From positions 1 through 34,333 of the forward strand of contig NZ_JADNGN010000026.1 of assembly GCF_015553355.1 (NCBI RefSeq): a DNA stretch of 34,333 bases, given 5' to 3'. Source of the stretch: Collinsella aerofaciens (GTDB lineage Bacteria; Actinomycetota; Coriobacteriia; Coriobacteriales; Coriobacteriaceae). Shown here piece after piece: positions 6,827 through 14,676 of the stretch (positions within the stretch are counted from its first letter, which is position 1; each line of letters starts with the position of its first letter). The notes under the pieces were generated by a model. The model worked only from the letters and a program-made list of their open reading frames with translations. It was not told the DNA's origin and ran no database searches. The position numbers were made by a program, and so were the translations under genes.

Positions 6827-6860
6827 AAACAAAAAAGGTCAGGCACTAGGTGCCTGACCT
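6827..6860 (-). terminator. Intrinsic terminator after tRNA-Pro
   Basis: On the minus strand AGGTCAGGCAC pairs with GTGCCTGACCT around a three-base loop and is followed by TTTTTTGTTTT. It lies nine bases after the encoded CCA of the tRNA. Confidence 0.9.
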
Positions 6861-6869
6861 GCAAACTTC

Positions 6870-6946
<77 letters not shown>

Positions 6947-6988
6947 AAGCTTTTGTCTGTTGCTCCGCTCTCGCTCGCAACAGGGAGT

Positions 6989-7018
6989 ATATTAACCCGA
7001 AACTTTAGACTTGTGCAA
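6989..7018 (-). promoter_or_regulatory. Promoter of tRNA-Pro
   Basis: On the minus strand TTGCAC (-35, 7018-7013) and TAATAT (-10, 6994-6989) are 18 bases apart. They are followed by a leader of about 35 bases to the tRNA start at 6946. The leader contains a GTTGC/GCAAC stem. Confidence 0.6.
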
Positions 7019-7026
7019 GAACTTTT

Positions 7027-8238
7027 TTACAAATTTTGAAGCAAGTCCAAAATTGTATCTGCGAGCTGGGGCTTTGTTAGCACGGGAAGTTCTTGCGTGC
7101 CCGCTGTGCTCACGATCCAGGCCTTGTTAGTGTCGGTTCCAAAGCCCGAATCGGCGCGCGAGACATCGTTGGCGATAATGGCATCGCAGCCCTTGCGCGC
7201 GAGTTTGCGCTGCGCGTACTCCACGACGTTATCGGTCTCGGCCGCAAATCCGATCACGCACCGCTCGCCCTTCTGGCGCGAGAGCTCGGCCAAAATATCG
7301 ACCGTTTCGACCAGCTCGATGCATTCCAAGCGCTCGTTGGACTTTTTGAGTTTATGGTCCGCAGGGGCCGCCGGTGTGTAGTCGGCGACGGCGGCCGCGC
7401 AAATGGCCGCATCGGCCGTCTGGAAGGCGCTCAGCGCCGCCTCCAGCATCTCTGCTGCGGTCTGCACGCGCATGCACTCCACGCCGCGGGGAACATCGAG
7501 CGATGTCGGGCCCAGCACAAGCGTGACCTCGGCACCGCGGCGAGCAGCCTTCCCCGCCAGGGCGATGCCCATCTTGCCCGACGACCGGTTGCCAATAAAG
7601 CGCACAGGATCGATCGGTTCGTGCGTGGGGCCGGCGGTAATCACGATGCGCTTGCCCGCCAGGTCCTGAGGCGCGGGGTTGAGCACCTCACAGACAGCCT
7701 CGACGATGTCCTCGGGCTCGCTCATGCGGCCCGTGTCCACGTCGCCACAGGCAAGGTAGCCGCTGCCGGGTCCCACCACATGCACGCCGCGGTCGCGCAG
7801 CGTGGCCATGTTGGCCTGCGTTGCCGGCGCCTTCCACATGCCGTTGTTCATGGCCGGCGCGATCACGATGGGTCGCGGCGTCGCAAGCAGCGTGGTGGAA
7901 ATAAGGTCATCGGCGATGCCGTTGGCCATCTTGGCGATGATATTGGCCGTCGCGGGCGCCACGACCACCAGATCGGGCTCTTGCGCCAGCGAAATGTGGT
8001 GGATGGGGTCGGAGGGGTCGTCGAACAGGCCTACGGCGACGGGCTCGTTGGTAAGCGCACGGAAGGTGAGCGGGCCGACAAACTCGGTGGCATGCTCGCT
8101 CATAACGACCTTGACGCGCGCACCGCGCTTTTGCAGCAGGCGCACGATGTTGCACGACTTATAGGCGGCGATCCCGCCGGTAATGCCCAGCAGGATCGTT
8201 TTTTCCTCAAGTTGCATTGAATTGTTGGGTGCCGCCAT
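7027..8238 (-). CDS. coaBC: CoaBC: phosphopantothenoylcysteine decarboxylase/synthetase
   Basis: This 403-residue bifunctional enzyme joins cysteine to 4'-phosphopantothenate and decarboxylates the product to phosphopantetheine, two steps of coenzyme A synthesis. The N-terminal flavin-dependent CoaC half (about 1-190) has the GITGGIAAYK start, the PAMNNGMW motif and the catalytic loop GYLACGDVDTGRM. The C-terminal CoaB half has ITAGPTHEPIDPVRFIGNRS and the KLKKSNE segment. Length is normal for the fusion. The start ATG follows AAGGAAG, which is embedded in the end of the zinc-ribbon gene three bases upstream, so the two are coupled. It is the last gene of the long minus-strand block. Confidence 0.95.
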   Translation of the reverse strand: MAAPNNSMQLEEKTILLGITGGIAAYKSCNIVRLLQKRGARVKVVMSEHATEFVGPLTFRALTNEPVAVGLFDDPSDPIHHISLAQEPDLVVVAPATANIIAKMANGIADDLISTTLLATPRPIVIAPAMNNGMWKAPATQANMATLRDRGVHVVGPGSGYLACGDVDTGRMSEPEDIVEAVCEVLNPAPQDLAGKRIVITAGPTHEPIDPVRFIGNRSSGKMGIALAGKAARRGAEVTLVLGPTSLDVPRGVECMRVQTAAEMLEAALSAFQTADAAICAAAVADYTPAAPADHKLKKSNERLECIELVETVDILAELSRQKGERCVIGFAAETDNVVEYAQRKLARKGCDAIIANDVSRADSGFGTDTNKAWIVSTAGTQELPVLTKPQLADTILDLLQNL

Positions 8239-8241
8239 CGT

Positions 8242-8961
8242 TTAAGCTTCCTTGCTCGGGAGCACCAGGAGGCGGTGGCAGTACGGGCAATGCGTAATCT
8301 CGCTACCGTCGTGGTTGAGGTCGCTCATGGACGATGCCTGCAGCGCGGTGTGGCAAACCGTGGGGATGTTGCCCTGGATGGTCTCGACGGCCAGGCCGCG
8401 GAACTGCTTGAGCAGGCGCTCGTAGTCGGTGAGCACGTCGGTCGGCAGCGTGGCGGCAAGGGCGGTGCGCTCCTTAGTGGCGGCGTCAATCTGTGCCTGG
8501 AGGTCGGCGGCCTTGGCGCGGGCGGCCTTGGTGTTGGCCTTCACGCCCTCCTCGAACTTGGCGATGATGGCCTGCGCGCGAGCCTCGCGGTCGAGCGCCT
8601 CCTTGTGGGCGACGACGACATCTTTGCGGGTGTGCTCGATCTTGTCCAAGCGCTTGGCCAGGGTGGCGAGCTCGTTCTCCAGGTCCTGAACCTCGCGGTA
8701 GTCAGAGCCATCAACGTGGCGCTTCTTGGCGGCCTCGATGGCGTTATTGGTCTGGATCTCGGTGGTGTTGAGATCGTCGAGCTCAATATCCAGGTCCTTG
8801 CGCTGGGCGTAGAGCTTGGTCATTTCGGACTTGAGCTTCACATAGGTCTTGCGCTTGGAAGCGAGCTCCTTGAGCTCCGGCATATTGGCAAGTTCGCTCT
8901 TGTTGCGGGCGAGCTCCAAATCGATCTGTTGCAGCTTGAGTAGCGTAGCGCCGGCGCTCAT
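8242..8961 (-). CDS. Coiled-coil protein with C-terminal zinc ribbon
   Basis: The start at ATG 8961 is preferred over an upstream frame because AAAGGAG lies just before it and it overlaps the Nif3-like stop as ATGA. The 239-residue product is a long alpha-helical hairpin (about residues 5-185, rich in Lys, Glu and Ala), followed by a zinc ribbon ending HCPYCHRLLVL. This is the layout of the zinc-ribbon coiled-coil family (CT398/HP0958-like) commonly found beside Nif3-like genes. The first knuckle is unusual: PTVCHTAL replaces the expected CxxC, leaving three cysteines plus a neighbouring His. The family is thought to act as a scaffold or chaperone, with no settled function in actinobacteria. 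Confidence 0.85.
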   Translation of the reverse strand: MSAGATLLKLQQIDLELARNKSELANMPELKELASKRKTYVKLKSEMTKLYAQRKDLDIELDDLNTTEIQTNNAIEAAKKRHVDGSDYREVQDLENELATLAKRLDKIEHTRKDVVVAHKEALDREARAQAIIAKFEEGVKANTKAARAKAADLQAQIDAATKERTALAATLPTDVLTDYERLLKQFRGLAVETIQGNIPTVCHTALQASSMSDLNHDGSEITHCPYCHRLLVLPSKEA

Positions 8962-9767
8962 AAGTTCTCTCCTTTTGTCACAGTCCACCATTGGCAAGGG
9001 TTCAGTATTTTAATCGCATGACGGGGGTCGACCCCGGCATCAACTGCAGAGTTCATCAATATATCAACGAACGGCTCCTCGGAGCGGTCGTGGCCGAGCA
9101 GGATCGCCGGTAGCCCGCGCAAGGCAAGGTCTTGCGCCACGTGGTAGCCCGCCTCGCCCGTCACGACAACATCTGCGCCCGCGGCGATGGCGAGCTCTCC
9201 AAAGTCGCCCAGGGAGCCGCCCAAAATGGCGACGGTTCGGCACGGGTGCTCGGCTTCACCCCAAACGCGCGGGTTGCTGCCGAAGGCCGTGGCAGCACGG
9301 GTGGCAAGATCGCGCAGCGTGCACGGGTCGTTGAGCGTTGCAAGTGCGCCCAGGCCGGTGGCTTCGGGGTCGTCCACGTGCTCCAATGAGCTCACGGGTG
9401 CGGCACCCAGCAGCTCGCTCAGGCAGAGGCAGGCTTCGTGCGAGCGGTCCAGGTTGGTGTGGAGCGAGATAATGCTCACGCCGCATCGGGCCGCCTCATA
9501 GAGCGCCGCGCTGCACTGGGGACGCGTGGCATCCGCCGGACAAAACGCCTCGGGCGCCTTGATATAGATGGGGTGATGCGTCAGCAGCACGTTGGCGCCG
9601 GCCTCCTGGGCGCGGTGCACATTGGCTTCGGTCGCATCGAGTGCGCAGGCAACACCGGTAATCTCCGCGGCAGGGTCGCCGACGGAGAGTCCTACATGGT
9701 CCCAACTCTCGGCATCGGTCTTGGGATAGCGTGCCAGCAGCGCGCGCTCAAGCTCGGCGGCGATCAT
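8958..9767 (-). CDS. Nif3-like dinuclear metal-centre protein
   Basis: A 269-residue member of the Nif3/YbgI family of toroidal hexamers with a two-metal site. Metal-site motifs are visible: LLTHHPIYI near residues 60-68, SLHTNLDRS, and late GHDRSEEPF. The position usually filled by a second His in the C-terminal motif reads GEAGYHVAQD. The N-terminal WDHVGLSVGDP is the usual signature. Its ATGA overlaps with the zinc-ribbon gene and with the cysteine desulfurase gene indicate one translationally coupled set. The substrate is unknown; GTP cyclohydrolase-like and metal-chaperone roles have been proposed for relatives. Confidence 0.9.
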   Translation of the reverse strand: MIAAELERALLARYPKTDAESWDHVGLSVGDPAAEITGVACALDATEANVHRAQEAGANVLLTHHPIYIKAPEAFCPADATRPQCSAALYEAARCGVSIISLHTNLDRSHEACLCLSELLGAAPVSSLEHVDDPEATGLGALATLNDPCTLRDLATRAATAFGSNPRVWGEAEHPCRTVAILGGSLGDFGELAIAAGADVVVTGEAGYHVAQDLALRGLPAILLGHDRSEEPFVDILMNSAVDAGVDPRHAIKILNPCQWWTVTKGENL

Positions 9768-10942
9768 GCGGCACCCACGATCGAGAGGAGCGTCTTGGCG
9801 AACTCATTCAGATCGGCCGGATTCACGCGGTCATCGAAGGAGATGCGCAGTGCGCCCAGCGCCTGCTCGCGACCGATGCCCATCGCGCTCAAAACGTGGC
9901 TGGGGTCCATGCTGCCGCTCGAGCATGCCGAACCTGCCGACACTTCAAAACCGGCGGCATCGAGCTTGATGATAAGCTCCTCGGAGTCCATTCCGTCAAT
10001 GTAGATCGATACCATGCCGGGCAGACGGTCGACATGTGCGTAGTCTCCCATGGTGGCGTGAATGCGCGGATGAGCCGTAAGCGTGGCGTAGAGCTTGTCG
10101 GAAAGGGCTTGCAGCTTCTCGCGTTCCTGAGCCACATGGGGTGCCAGCGTGCGGGCGGCAGCGGCAAAGGCCAGCTGTGTGCGCAGGTCCTGCGTGCCGG
10201 CGCGACGTCCGGCTTCCTGTCCGCCGCCAAAGATGCGGGGACGCAGTGGCGTGCGGGTCTTAACGTAGAGCGCGCCGGAGGCAACGGGACCGCCAATTTT
10301 GTGGGCTGCGACGGACATGGCGTCGACGCCTAGCTCGGTGGCATCGAGCGGAATGTGCAGATAGCCCTGGATGGCGTCGGTGTGGAACAGGGCGCCCACG
10401 GTATGCGCGGCCGCGGCAAGCTCGCGGATGGGCTGCACCACGCCGGTCTCGTTGTTGGCGACCATGATGCTCACGAGCGCCACGTCGTCGCCTAGTAGCT
10501 CGACAAGCGCGGCAGGCTCAATGTAGCCCGCGCGGCAGGGCTGCACCAGGTCGACGGTAAAGCCAGCGGCACGCAGCAGCGGCAGGTTGTCCAGAATCGA
10601 ATCGTGCTCGATGGCAGATACGATCACGCGGTTGCGCTTGCGGTCGCGCTGACGGGCGCCCTCGGCAAGACCGAGCAGCGCCAGCTGGTTGGCTTCGGTG
10701 CCGCCGTTGGTCAGAACAATCTCGGACGGGCGGACGCGTGCGCCAAAGCTATGGGCGATCTCGCGACGGGCAACCTCCAGGCGCGCGGCGGCCTTGCGGC
10801 CGAGCGAGTGCAGCGAGTTGGGGTTGACGCCGGCAAGCTCGCTGTCGTCATATTCGCGCTGCGCAAGGAGCGCCTCGGCGCGCATGGGCGTCGAGGCGGC
10901 GTAGTCAAGATTCACGGGTATGCGGTTTTGACCTGCGGTCAT
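9764..10942 (-). CDS. Cysteine desulfurase (NifS/IscS-type)
   Basis: This 392-residue PLP enzyme takes sulfur from cysteine as a protein persulfide for Fe-S clusters or thiolation. The cofactor lysine is in SVAAHKIGGPVASGAL, and the catalytic cysteine is in SAGSACSSGSMDPSHVL on the mobile loop. The N-terminal NLDYAASTPMRAEAL and TNGGTEANQLALLG are family signatures. The short active-site loop suggests the class I (IscS/NifS) form rather than SufS. Its stop overlaps the Nif3-like start by ATGA, and it starts six bases after rpe. No scaffold gene (iscU or sufU) lies nearby, so the acceptor is unknown; tRNA thiolation is possible. Confidence 0.93.
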   Translation of the reverse strand: MTAGQNRIPVNLDYAASTPMRAEALLAQREYDDSELAGVNPNSLHSLGRKAAARLEVARREIAHSFGARVRPSEIVLTNGGTEANQLALLGLAEGARQRDRKRNRVIVSAIEHDSILDNLPLLRAAGFTVDLVQPCRAGYIEPAALVELLGDDVALVSIMVANNETGVVQPIRELAAAAHTVGALFHTDAIQGYLHIPLDATELGVDAMSVAAHKIGGPVASGALYVKTRTPLRPRIFGGGQEAGRRAGTQDLRTQLAFAAAARTLAPHVAQEREKLQALSDKLYATLTAHPRIHATMGDYAHVDRLPGMVSIYIDGMDSEELIIKLDAAGFEVSAGSACSSGSMDPSHVLSAMGIGREQALGALRISFDDRVNPADLNEFAKTLLSIVGAA

Positions 10943-10948
10943 AAGGGT

Positions 10949-11620
10949 TTATGCCTCCTGTGCGGCCTCATTGCCCAGCTTCTGCAGCAGCGCAACCTCG
11001 GCGGCGGGATCTTCGGACTTAAATACGGCGGAGCCGGCCACGAGAACGCTGGCACCAGCCTTGACGACCTCGGCAATGTTCTTGGAAGAAATGCCGCCGT
11101 CGACCTCGATCATGGGCGACACGCCGTGGCGCTCGCACATGGCCTTGAGCTCGTGCAGTTTGGCAATGGTACCGGGGATAAAGCTCTGGCCGCCAAAGCC
11201 GGGGTTCACGCTCATCAGCAGCACCATATCGACGACGTCGATGATGCTCTCGAGTACGCACACGGGGGTGGCGGGGTTGAGCACCACGCCGGCCTTGACG
11301 CCGCGCTGCTGCAGATGTGTGAGCGTGCGGTGCAGGTGCGTGGAGGCCTCGTAGTGCACGGTGATCATGTCGGCACCGGCATCGGCGTACCAATCGACTG
11401 TCTCGTCGGGGTTCGACACCATGAGGTGCGCATCGACCGGCACGTTGGTGGAGTGCTTGACGGCCTTAAGGATGTCAACGCCAAAGGTCAGGTTGCCGGT
11501 AAAGTGGCCGTCCATGACGTCGAAGTGCACGTAGTCGGCACCGGCGATCTTGTCGAGTTCGCCCTTGAGGTTGGCCATGTCGGCCGAAAGGACAGACGGA
11601 GCGATTTTGATGGAACCCAT
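10949..11620 (-). CDS. rpe: Ribulose-phosphate 3-epimerase
   Basis: The 223-residue TIM barrel interconverts ribulose 5-phosphate and xylulose 5-phosphate in the pentose phosphate pathway. Motifs are complete: APSVLSADMANL at the N-terminus, HFDVMDGHF with a metal-binding His and the catalytic Asp, DAHLMV, LLMSVNPGFGGQSFI, EVDGGIS with the second Asp, and the phosphate-binding VAGSAVFK. Length is standard. ATG 11620 follows AAAGG with eight bases between. It lies 18 bases after gpsA and six bases before the cysteine desulfurase gene. Confidence 0.97.
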   Translation of the reverse strand: MGSIKIAPSVLSADMANLKGELDKIAGADYVHFDVMDGHFTGNLTFGVDILKAVKHSTNVPVDAHLMVSNPDETVDWYADAGADMITVHYEASTHLHRTLTHLQQRGVKAGVVLNPATPVCVLESIIDVVDMVLLMSVNPGFGGQSFIPGTIAKLHELKAMCERHGVSPMIEVDGGISSKNIAEVVKAGASVLVAGSAVFKSEDPAAEVALLQKLGNEAAQEA

Positions 11621-11638
11621 GGTAGAAGCCTTTCTGCG

Positions 11639-12646
11639 CTAGTCGGTGAGTCCGTAGAACTCTTGAGAAGGGACGCGATCGGTAAGAATCTCGAGCGCCC
11701 TATCCAAAGTAACACCGTTGTAGAGCGTTTGCTCCACGGCAAAGGTGAGCGGAATGTCTACGCCCAGTGAACGGGCAAGCTCGCTCACGCTGCGGGCCGC
11801 GACGGCGCCCTCGACAACCATATGCGTGCGCGTCTGGTACTCGTCGAGCGACACGCCGTGGGCAAACTCGTAGCCAAAGGTGCGGTTGCGCGAATGCTCC
11901 GAGGTGCAGGTGGCAATGAGGTCGCCCATGCCGGCAAGTCCCATGCAGGTCATAGCTTGACCACCGCGGGCGTGTACCAGACGGCTGATCTCGGCCAGAC
12001 CACGCGTCATGATGAGGGCAAGCGTGTTGTCGCCCGCACCAGAACCGGCGGAAATGCCGCACACGATAGCGATGACGTTTTTCATAGCGCCGCAAACCTC
12101 GACGCCGGTCATGTCCTGCGACAGGTAGATGCGGAAGGCTGTGGATAGGAGCAGGTCCTTAAAGGTCTCCCCTATCTGCGGATCTTTGCTGGCGATGACG
12201 GCGGCAGAAAGTCCACCGCGGCAGATCTCCTCGGCATGGTTGGGGCCCGAGAGGGCCGCCACGCGCGCCTCGTTGCCGATCTCGCTGGCGATGACCTCGC
12301 TCATGAGCAGGCCGGACTCGGGCTCAATGCCCTTGGTGAGGCAGAGCACCGGGGTATCGGCGGCGATAAAGGGCGCGGCCTGGTGGCACACGCTGCGAAG
12401 GTGCGTCGAAGGAACGGCAAAGATGATGGCCTCGGCGCCGTCGAGCGCCTGTACCAGGTCCGTGGTGGCGACGACGTTGCCGGGCAGCTCGTAGCCCACC
12501 AAATACCGGGGGTTGCGGTGCTCGCCATTGATGCCGGCGGCCGTCTGCTCGCTGTGGGCCCACATGGTCACGCGCTCGGCTCGCGCGGCGGCAAGGCCGG
12601 CGACGGCGGTTCCCCAGGAGCCGGAGCCAATCAGCGCAACATTCAT
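11639..12646 (-). CDS. gpsA: Glycerol-3-phosphate dehydrogenase [NAD(P)+]
   Basis: A 335-residue cytosolic enzyme that reduces dihydroxyacetone phosphate to sn-glycerol 3-phosphate, the backbone for phospholipids. The Rossmann start is VALIGSGSWGTAVA. LCLTKGIE, AALSGPNHAEEI, the catalytic lysine in GAMKNVIAI and GLAGMGDLIATC are all present. The gene follows plsY with nine bases between, so the enzyme that makes the acyl acceptor is made together with the acyltransferase that uses it. The ribosome site GGAGAGA precedes the start. Confidence 0.97.
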   Translation of the reverse strand: MNVALIGSGSWGTAVAGLAAARAERVTMWAHSEQTAAGINGEHRNPRYLVGYELPGNVVATTDLVQALDGAEAIIFAVPSTHLRSVCHQAAPFIAADTPVLCLTKGIEPESGLLMSEVIASEIGNEARVAALSGPNHAEEICRGGLSAAVIASKDPQIGETFKDLLLSTAFRIYLSQDMTGVEVCGAMKNVIAIVCGISAGSGAGDNTLALIMTRGLAEISRLVHARGGQAMTCMGLAGMGDLIATCTSEHSRNRTFGYEFAHGVSLDEYQTRTHMVVEGAVAARSVSELARSLGVDIPLTFAVEQTLYNGVTLDRALEILTDRVPSQEFYGLTD

Positions 12647-12655
12647 GACTCTCTC

Positions 12656-13339
12656 CTACTTATCGTCGGGCTCGGTGACGCGCTTGGTAAACGAGAGCTT
12701 GGACTCCTTACCCGTCATGAGCTTTTTGATGTTCGCACGATGGGCCCACACCACGGTGATGCCGATCATCGCCATGCAAAACTTAAGTCCCAGGCTGCTG
12801 TACGGAAAGACCGCGCAGGCGGCGATGGGAAGACCGATGGCCGCGGCAAGCGAGCCTACCGACACAAACTTGGTGATGGCGACGGCCACGATAAACATGC
12901 CCAGCAGCGAAAGCCCGATGGGCCAGTACCAGGCGAGGATGACGCCCAGACCAACCGCGATACCCTTGCCGCCATGGAAATTGAGGTAGGGCGAGAAGAT
13001 ATGGCCCCACACAGCTGCCAGGCAGATGACGCCGAGCATCCAGTCGCCGGCGGCGCCGGGGGCCATAATGCTCACGGGGAAGCCATAGCCCAAGTCGGCG
13101 ATAAGCGGACGCGCGATAAGGACGCAGATGGCACCCTTAAGGCAGTCGAGCAGCAGCGTGAGCGCGGCCACCTTGGGGCCGGCCACGCGCAGCGCGTTGG
13201 TGGTGCCGATGTTGCCGGAGCCCGCCTTGCGAATGTCCGTGTGGTTGAACACGCGGCCCAAGATCAGGCCAAACGGAATCGCTCCGATAAAGAACGAGAC
13301 CACGGCGCAGACGGCGGTCAGCAGAATCGGATTATGCAT
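12656..13339 (-). CDS. plsY: Glycerol-3-phosphate acyltransferase PlsY
   Basis: ATG 13339 is chosen as the start, overlapping the der stop by eight bases and giving 227 residues; longer frames upstream lie inside der. PlsY is a membrane enzyme that moves an acyl group from acyl phosphate to glycerol 3-phosphate. Conserved loops are present: AGSGNIGTTNALRV near residues 42-55 and NFHGGKGIA near 125-133, with hydrophobic helices between. It provides lysophosphatidic acid for PlsC, which is encoded upstream in the same block. The partner PlsX is not in the window. Confidence 0.95.
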   Translation of the reverse strand: MHNPILLTAVCAVVSFFIGAIPFGLILGRVFNHTDIRKAGSGNIGTTNALRVAGPKVAALTLLLDCLKGAICVLIARPLIADLGYGFPVSIMAPGAAGDWMLGVICLAAVWGHIFSPYLNFHGGKGIAVGLGVILAWYWPIGLSLLGMFIVAVAITKFVSVGSLAAAIGLPIAACAVFPYSSLGLKFCMAMIGITVVWAHRANIKKLMTGKESKLSFTKRVTEPDDK

Positions 13340-14666
13340 CCTTTTGCTCCTTCTTTCTAAAGAAGAGTCGAATGGGCGTGCCGGCAAAGTCGAAGCTCGA
13401 GCGCATGCGGTTCTCCACATAGCGCTGGTAGGTGTCGTTGACCAAGTCGCTGTGGTTGACGAAGAACGTGAACGTCGGCGGGTTGACGCCCGTCTGGGTC
13501 ACGTAGTGCATACGCAGGCGGCGCTTGCCGTCCACCACGGTATGACCGAACTCGCGCAGGTCGGTGAGGAACGTGTTGAGGCGTGAGGTACTGATCTTTT
13601 GCGAGCGCGTCTTTTCGGCCGCGTCGACCATCGACCAGATCTTCTCGACGCTACGGCCGGTCAGGGCCGAAATGCGCAGGTACTGAGCCCAGGGAGCCAT
13701 GACGCCCAGACGGCGGTCGACGGTCTCCATGCAGGCCTCGCGCTTGCGGTCATCGTCGAGCAGGTCCCACTTGTTGAGCAGCACCACGATGGCGCAGCCG
13801 CGCTCGATGGCAAGACCCATGACCTTCTGGTCCTGCTCGGTAACGCCCACGGAGGCGTCGACGACGAGCAGCGCCACGTCGGCGCGGTCGATGGCGCGCA
13901 GGCCGCGGACCATGGAGTAGTACTCGATGTTCTCGTACACGGTGCTCTTCTTGCGAATGCCCGCGGTGTCGACCATGCGGTAGTGCTTGCCGTTGCGCTC
14001 CACGACGGTGTCGATGGCGTCGCGCGTCGTGCCGGCAATGTTGGACACGATAGAGCGGTCGGCGCCCAGGATGCGGTTGAACAGCGACGACTTACCGGCG
14101 TTGGGACGGCCGATGATGGCGACGTTCAGCGCGTCGGGGAACTCATCGGAGACCTCGTCCTCTTCCTCCGGAAGCAGGGCCACGATGTCATCGAGCAGGT
14201 CGCCCGTGCCGTGGCCATGCAGGGCCGAGAGCGGCGTGGGCTCGCCGATGCCGAGCGAATAGAACTCCCAGATGCTGTCGTTCTCGCGATCGGGGTTGTC
14301 GAGCTTGTTCACCAGCAGAAAGACCGGCTTGTCGCAGCGCTTGAGCATACGGGCGACCGACTCGTCCTCCTCGGTGACGCCGGTGCGGCCGTCGACCACA
14401 AACAGGATGACGGCGGCTTCCTCGGCGGCGGCGAGGGCCTGGTCGCGAATGGACGTGGCGAAGACGTCATCGCTCTTGAGCGGTTCGATGCCGCCCGTGT
14501 CGACGATGGTGAACTCGCGGCCGTTCCAATCGGCCGTGTGGTACGAGCGGTCGCGCGTGACGCCGCGGGACTCGTGGACGATGGCGTCCGAGGTCTGGGC
14601 CAGGCGGTTGACGAGCGTGGACTTGCCCACGTTGGGGCGTCCGACGACGGCGACGATAGGTTTCAT
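13332..14666 (-). CDS. der: GTPase Der (EngA), 50S ribosome assembly
   Basis: This 444-residue protein has two G domains and a KH-like C-terminus, the hallmark of Der. The first domain has GRPNVGKSTLVNRL, VDTGG and NKLD. The second has GRPNAGKSSLFNRI, VDTAGI and NKWD. The KH part includes VNPPTFTFFVNHSDLVNDTY and the basic tail IRLFFRKKEQKDA. Der binds the large ribosomal subunit during assembly and is normally essential. The start follows AAAGGAG. It lies ten bases after the DUF512 gene and overlaps plsY. Confidence 0.98.
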   Translation of the reverse strand: MKPIVAVVGRPNVGKSTLVNRLAQTSDAIVHESRGVTRDRSYHTADWNGREFTIVDTGGIEPLKSDDVFATSIRDQALAAAEEAAVILFVVDGRTGVTEEDESVARMLKRCDKPVFLLVNKLDNPDRENDSIWEFYSLGIGEPTPLSALHGHGTGDLLDDIVALLPEEEDEVSDEFPDALNVAIIGRPNAGKSSLFNRILGADRSIVSNIAGTTRDAIDTVVERNGKHYRMVDTAGIRKKSTVYENIEYYSMVRGLRAIDRADVALLVVDASVGVTEQDQKVMGLAIERGCAIVVLLNKWDLLDDDRKREACMETVDRRLGVMAPWAQYLRISALTGRSVEKIWSMVDAAEKTRSQKISTSRLNTFLTDLREFGHTVVDGKRRLRMHYVTQTGVNPPTFTFFVNHSDLVNDTYQRYVENRMRSSFDFAGTPIRLFFRKKEQKDA

Positions 14667-14676
14667 CTGCTCTCCT

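Noticed and set aside
7093-8220. Long plus-strand frame opposite coaBC, and many similar ones opposite the core block
   Set aside because: These are GC-driven shadows of well-identified genes, rich in Arg, Gly, Ala and His, and without ribosome sites.
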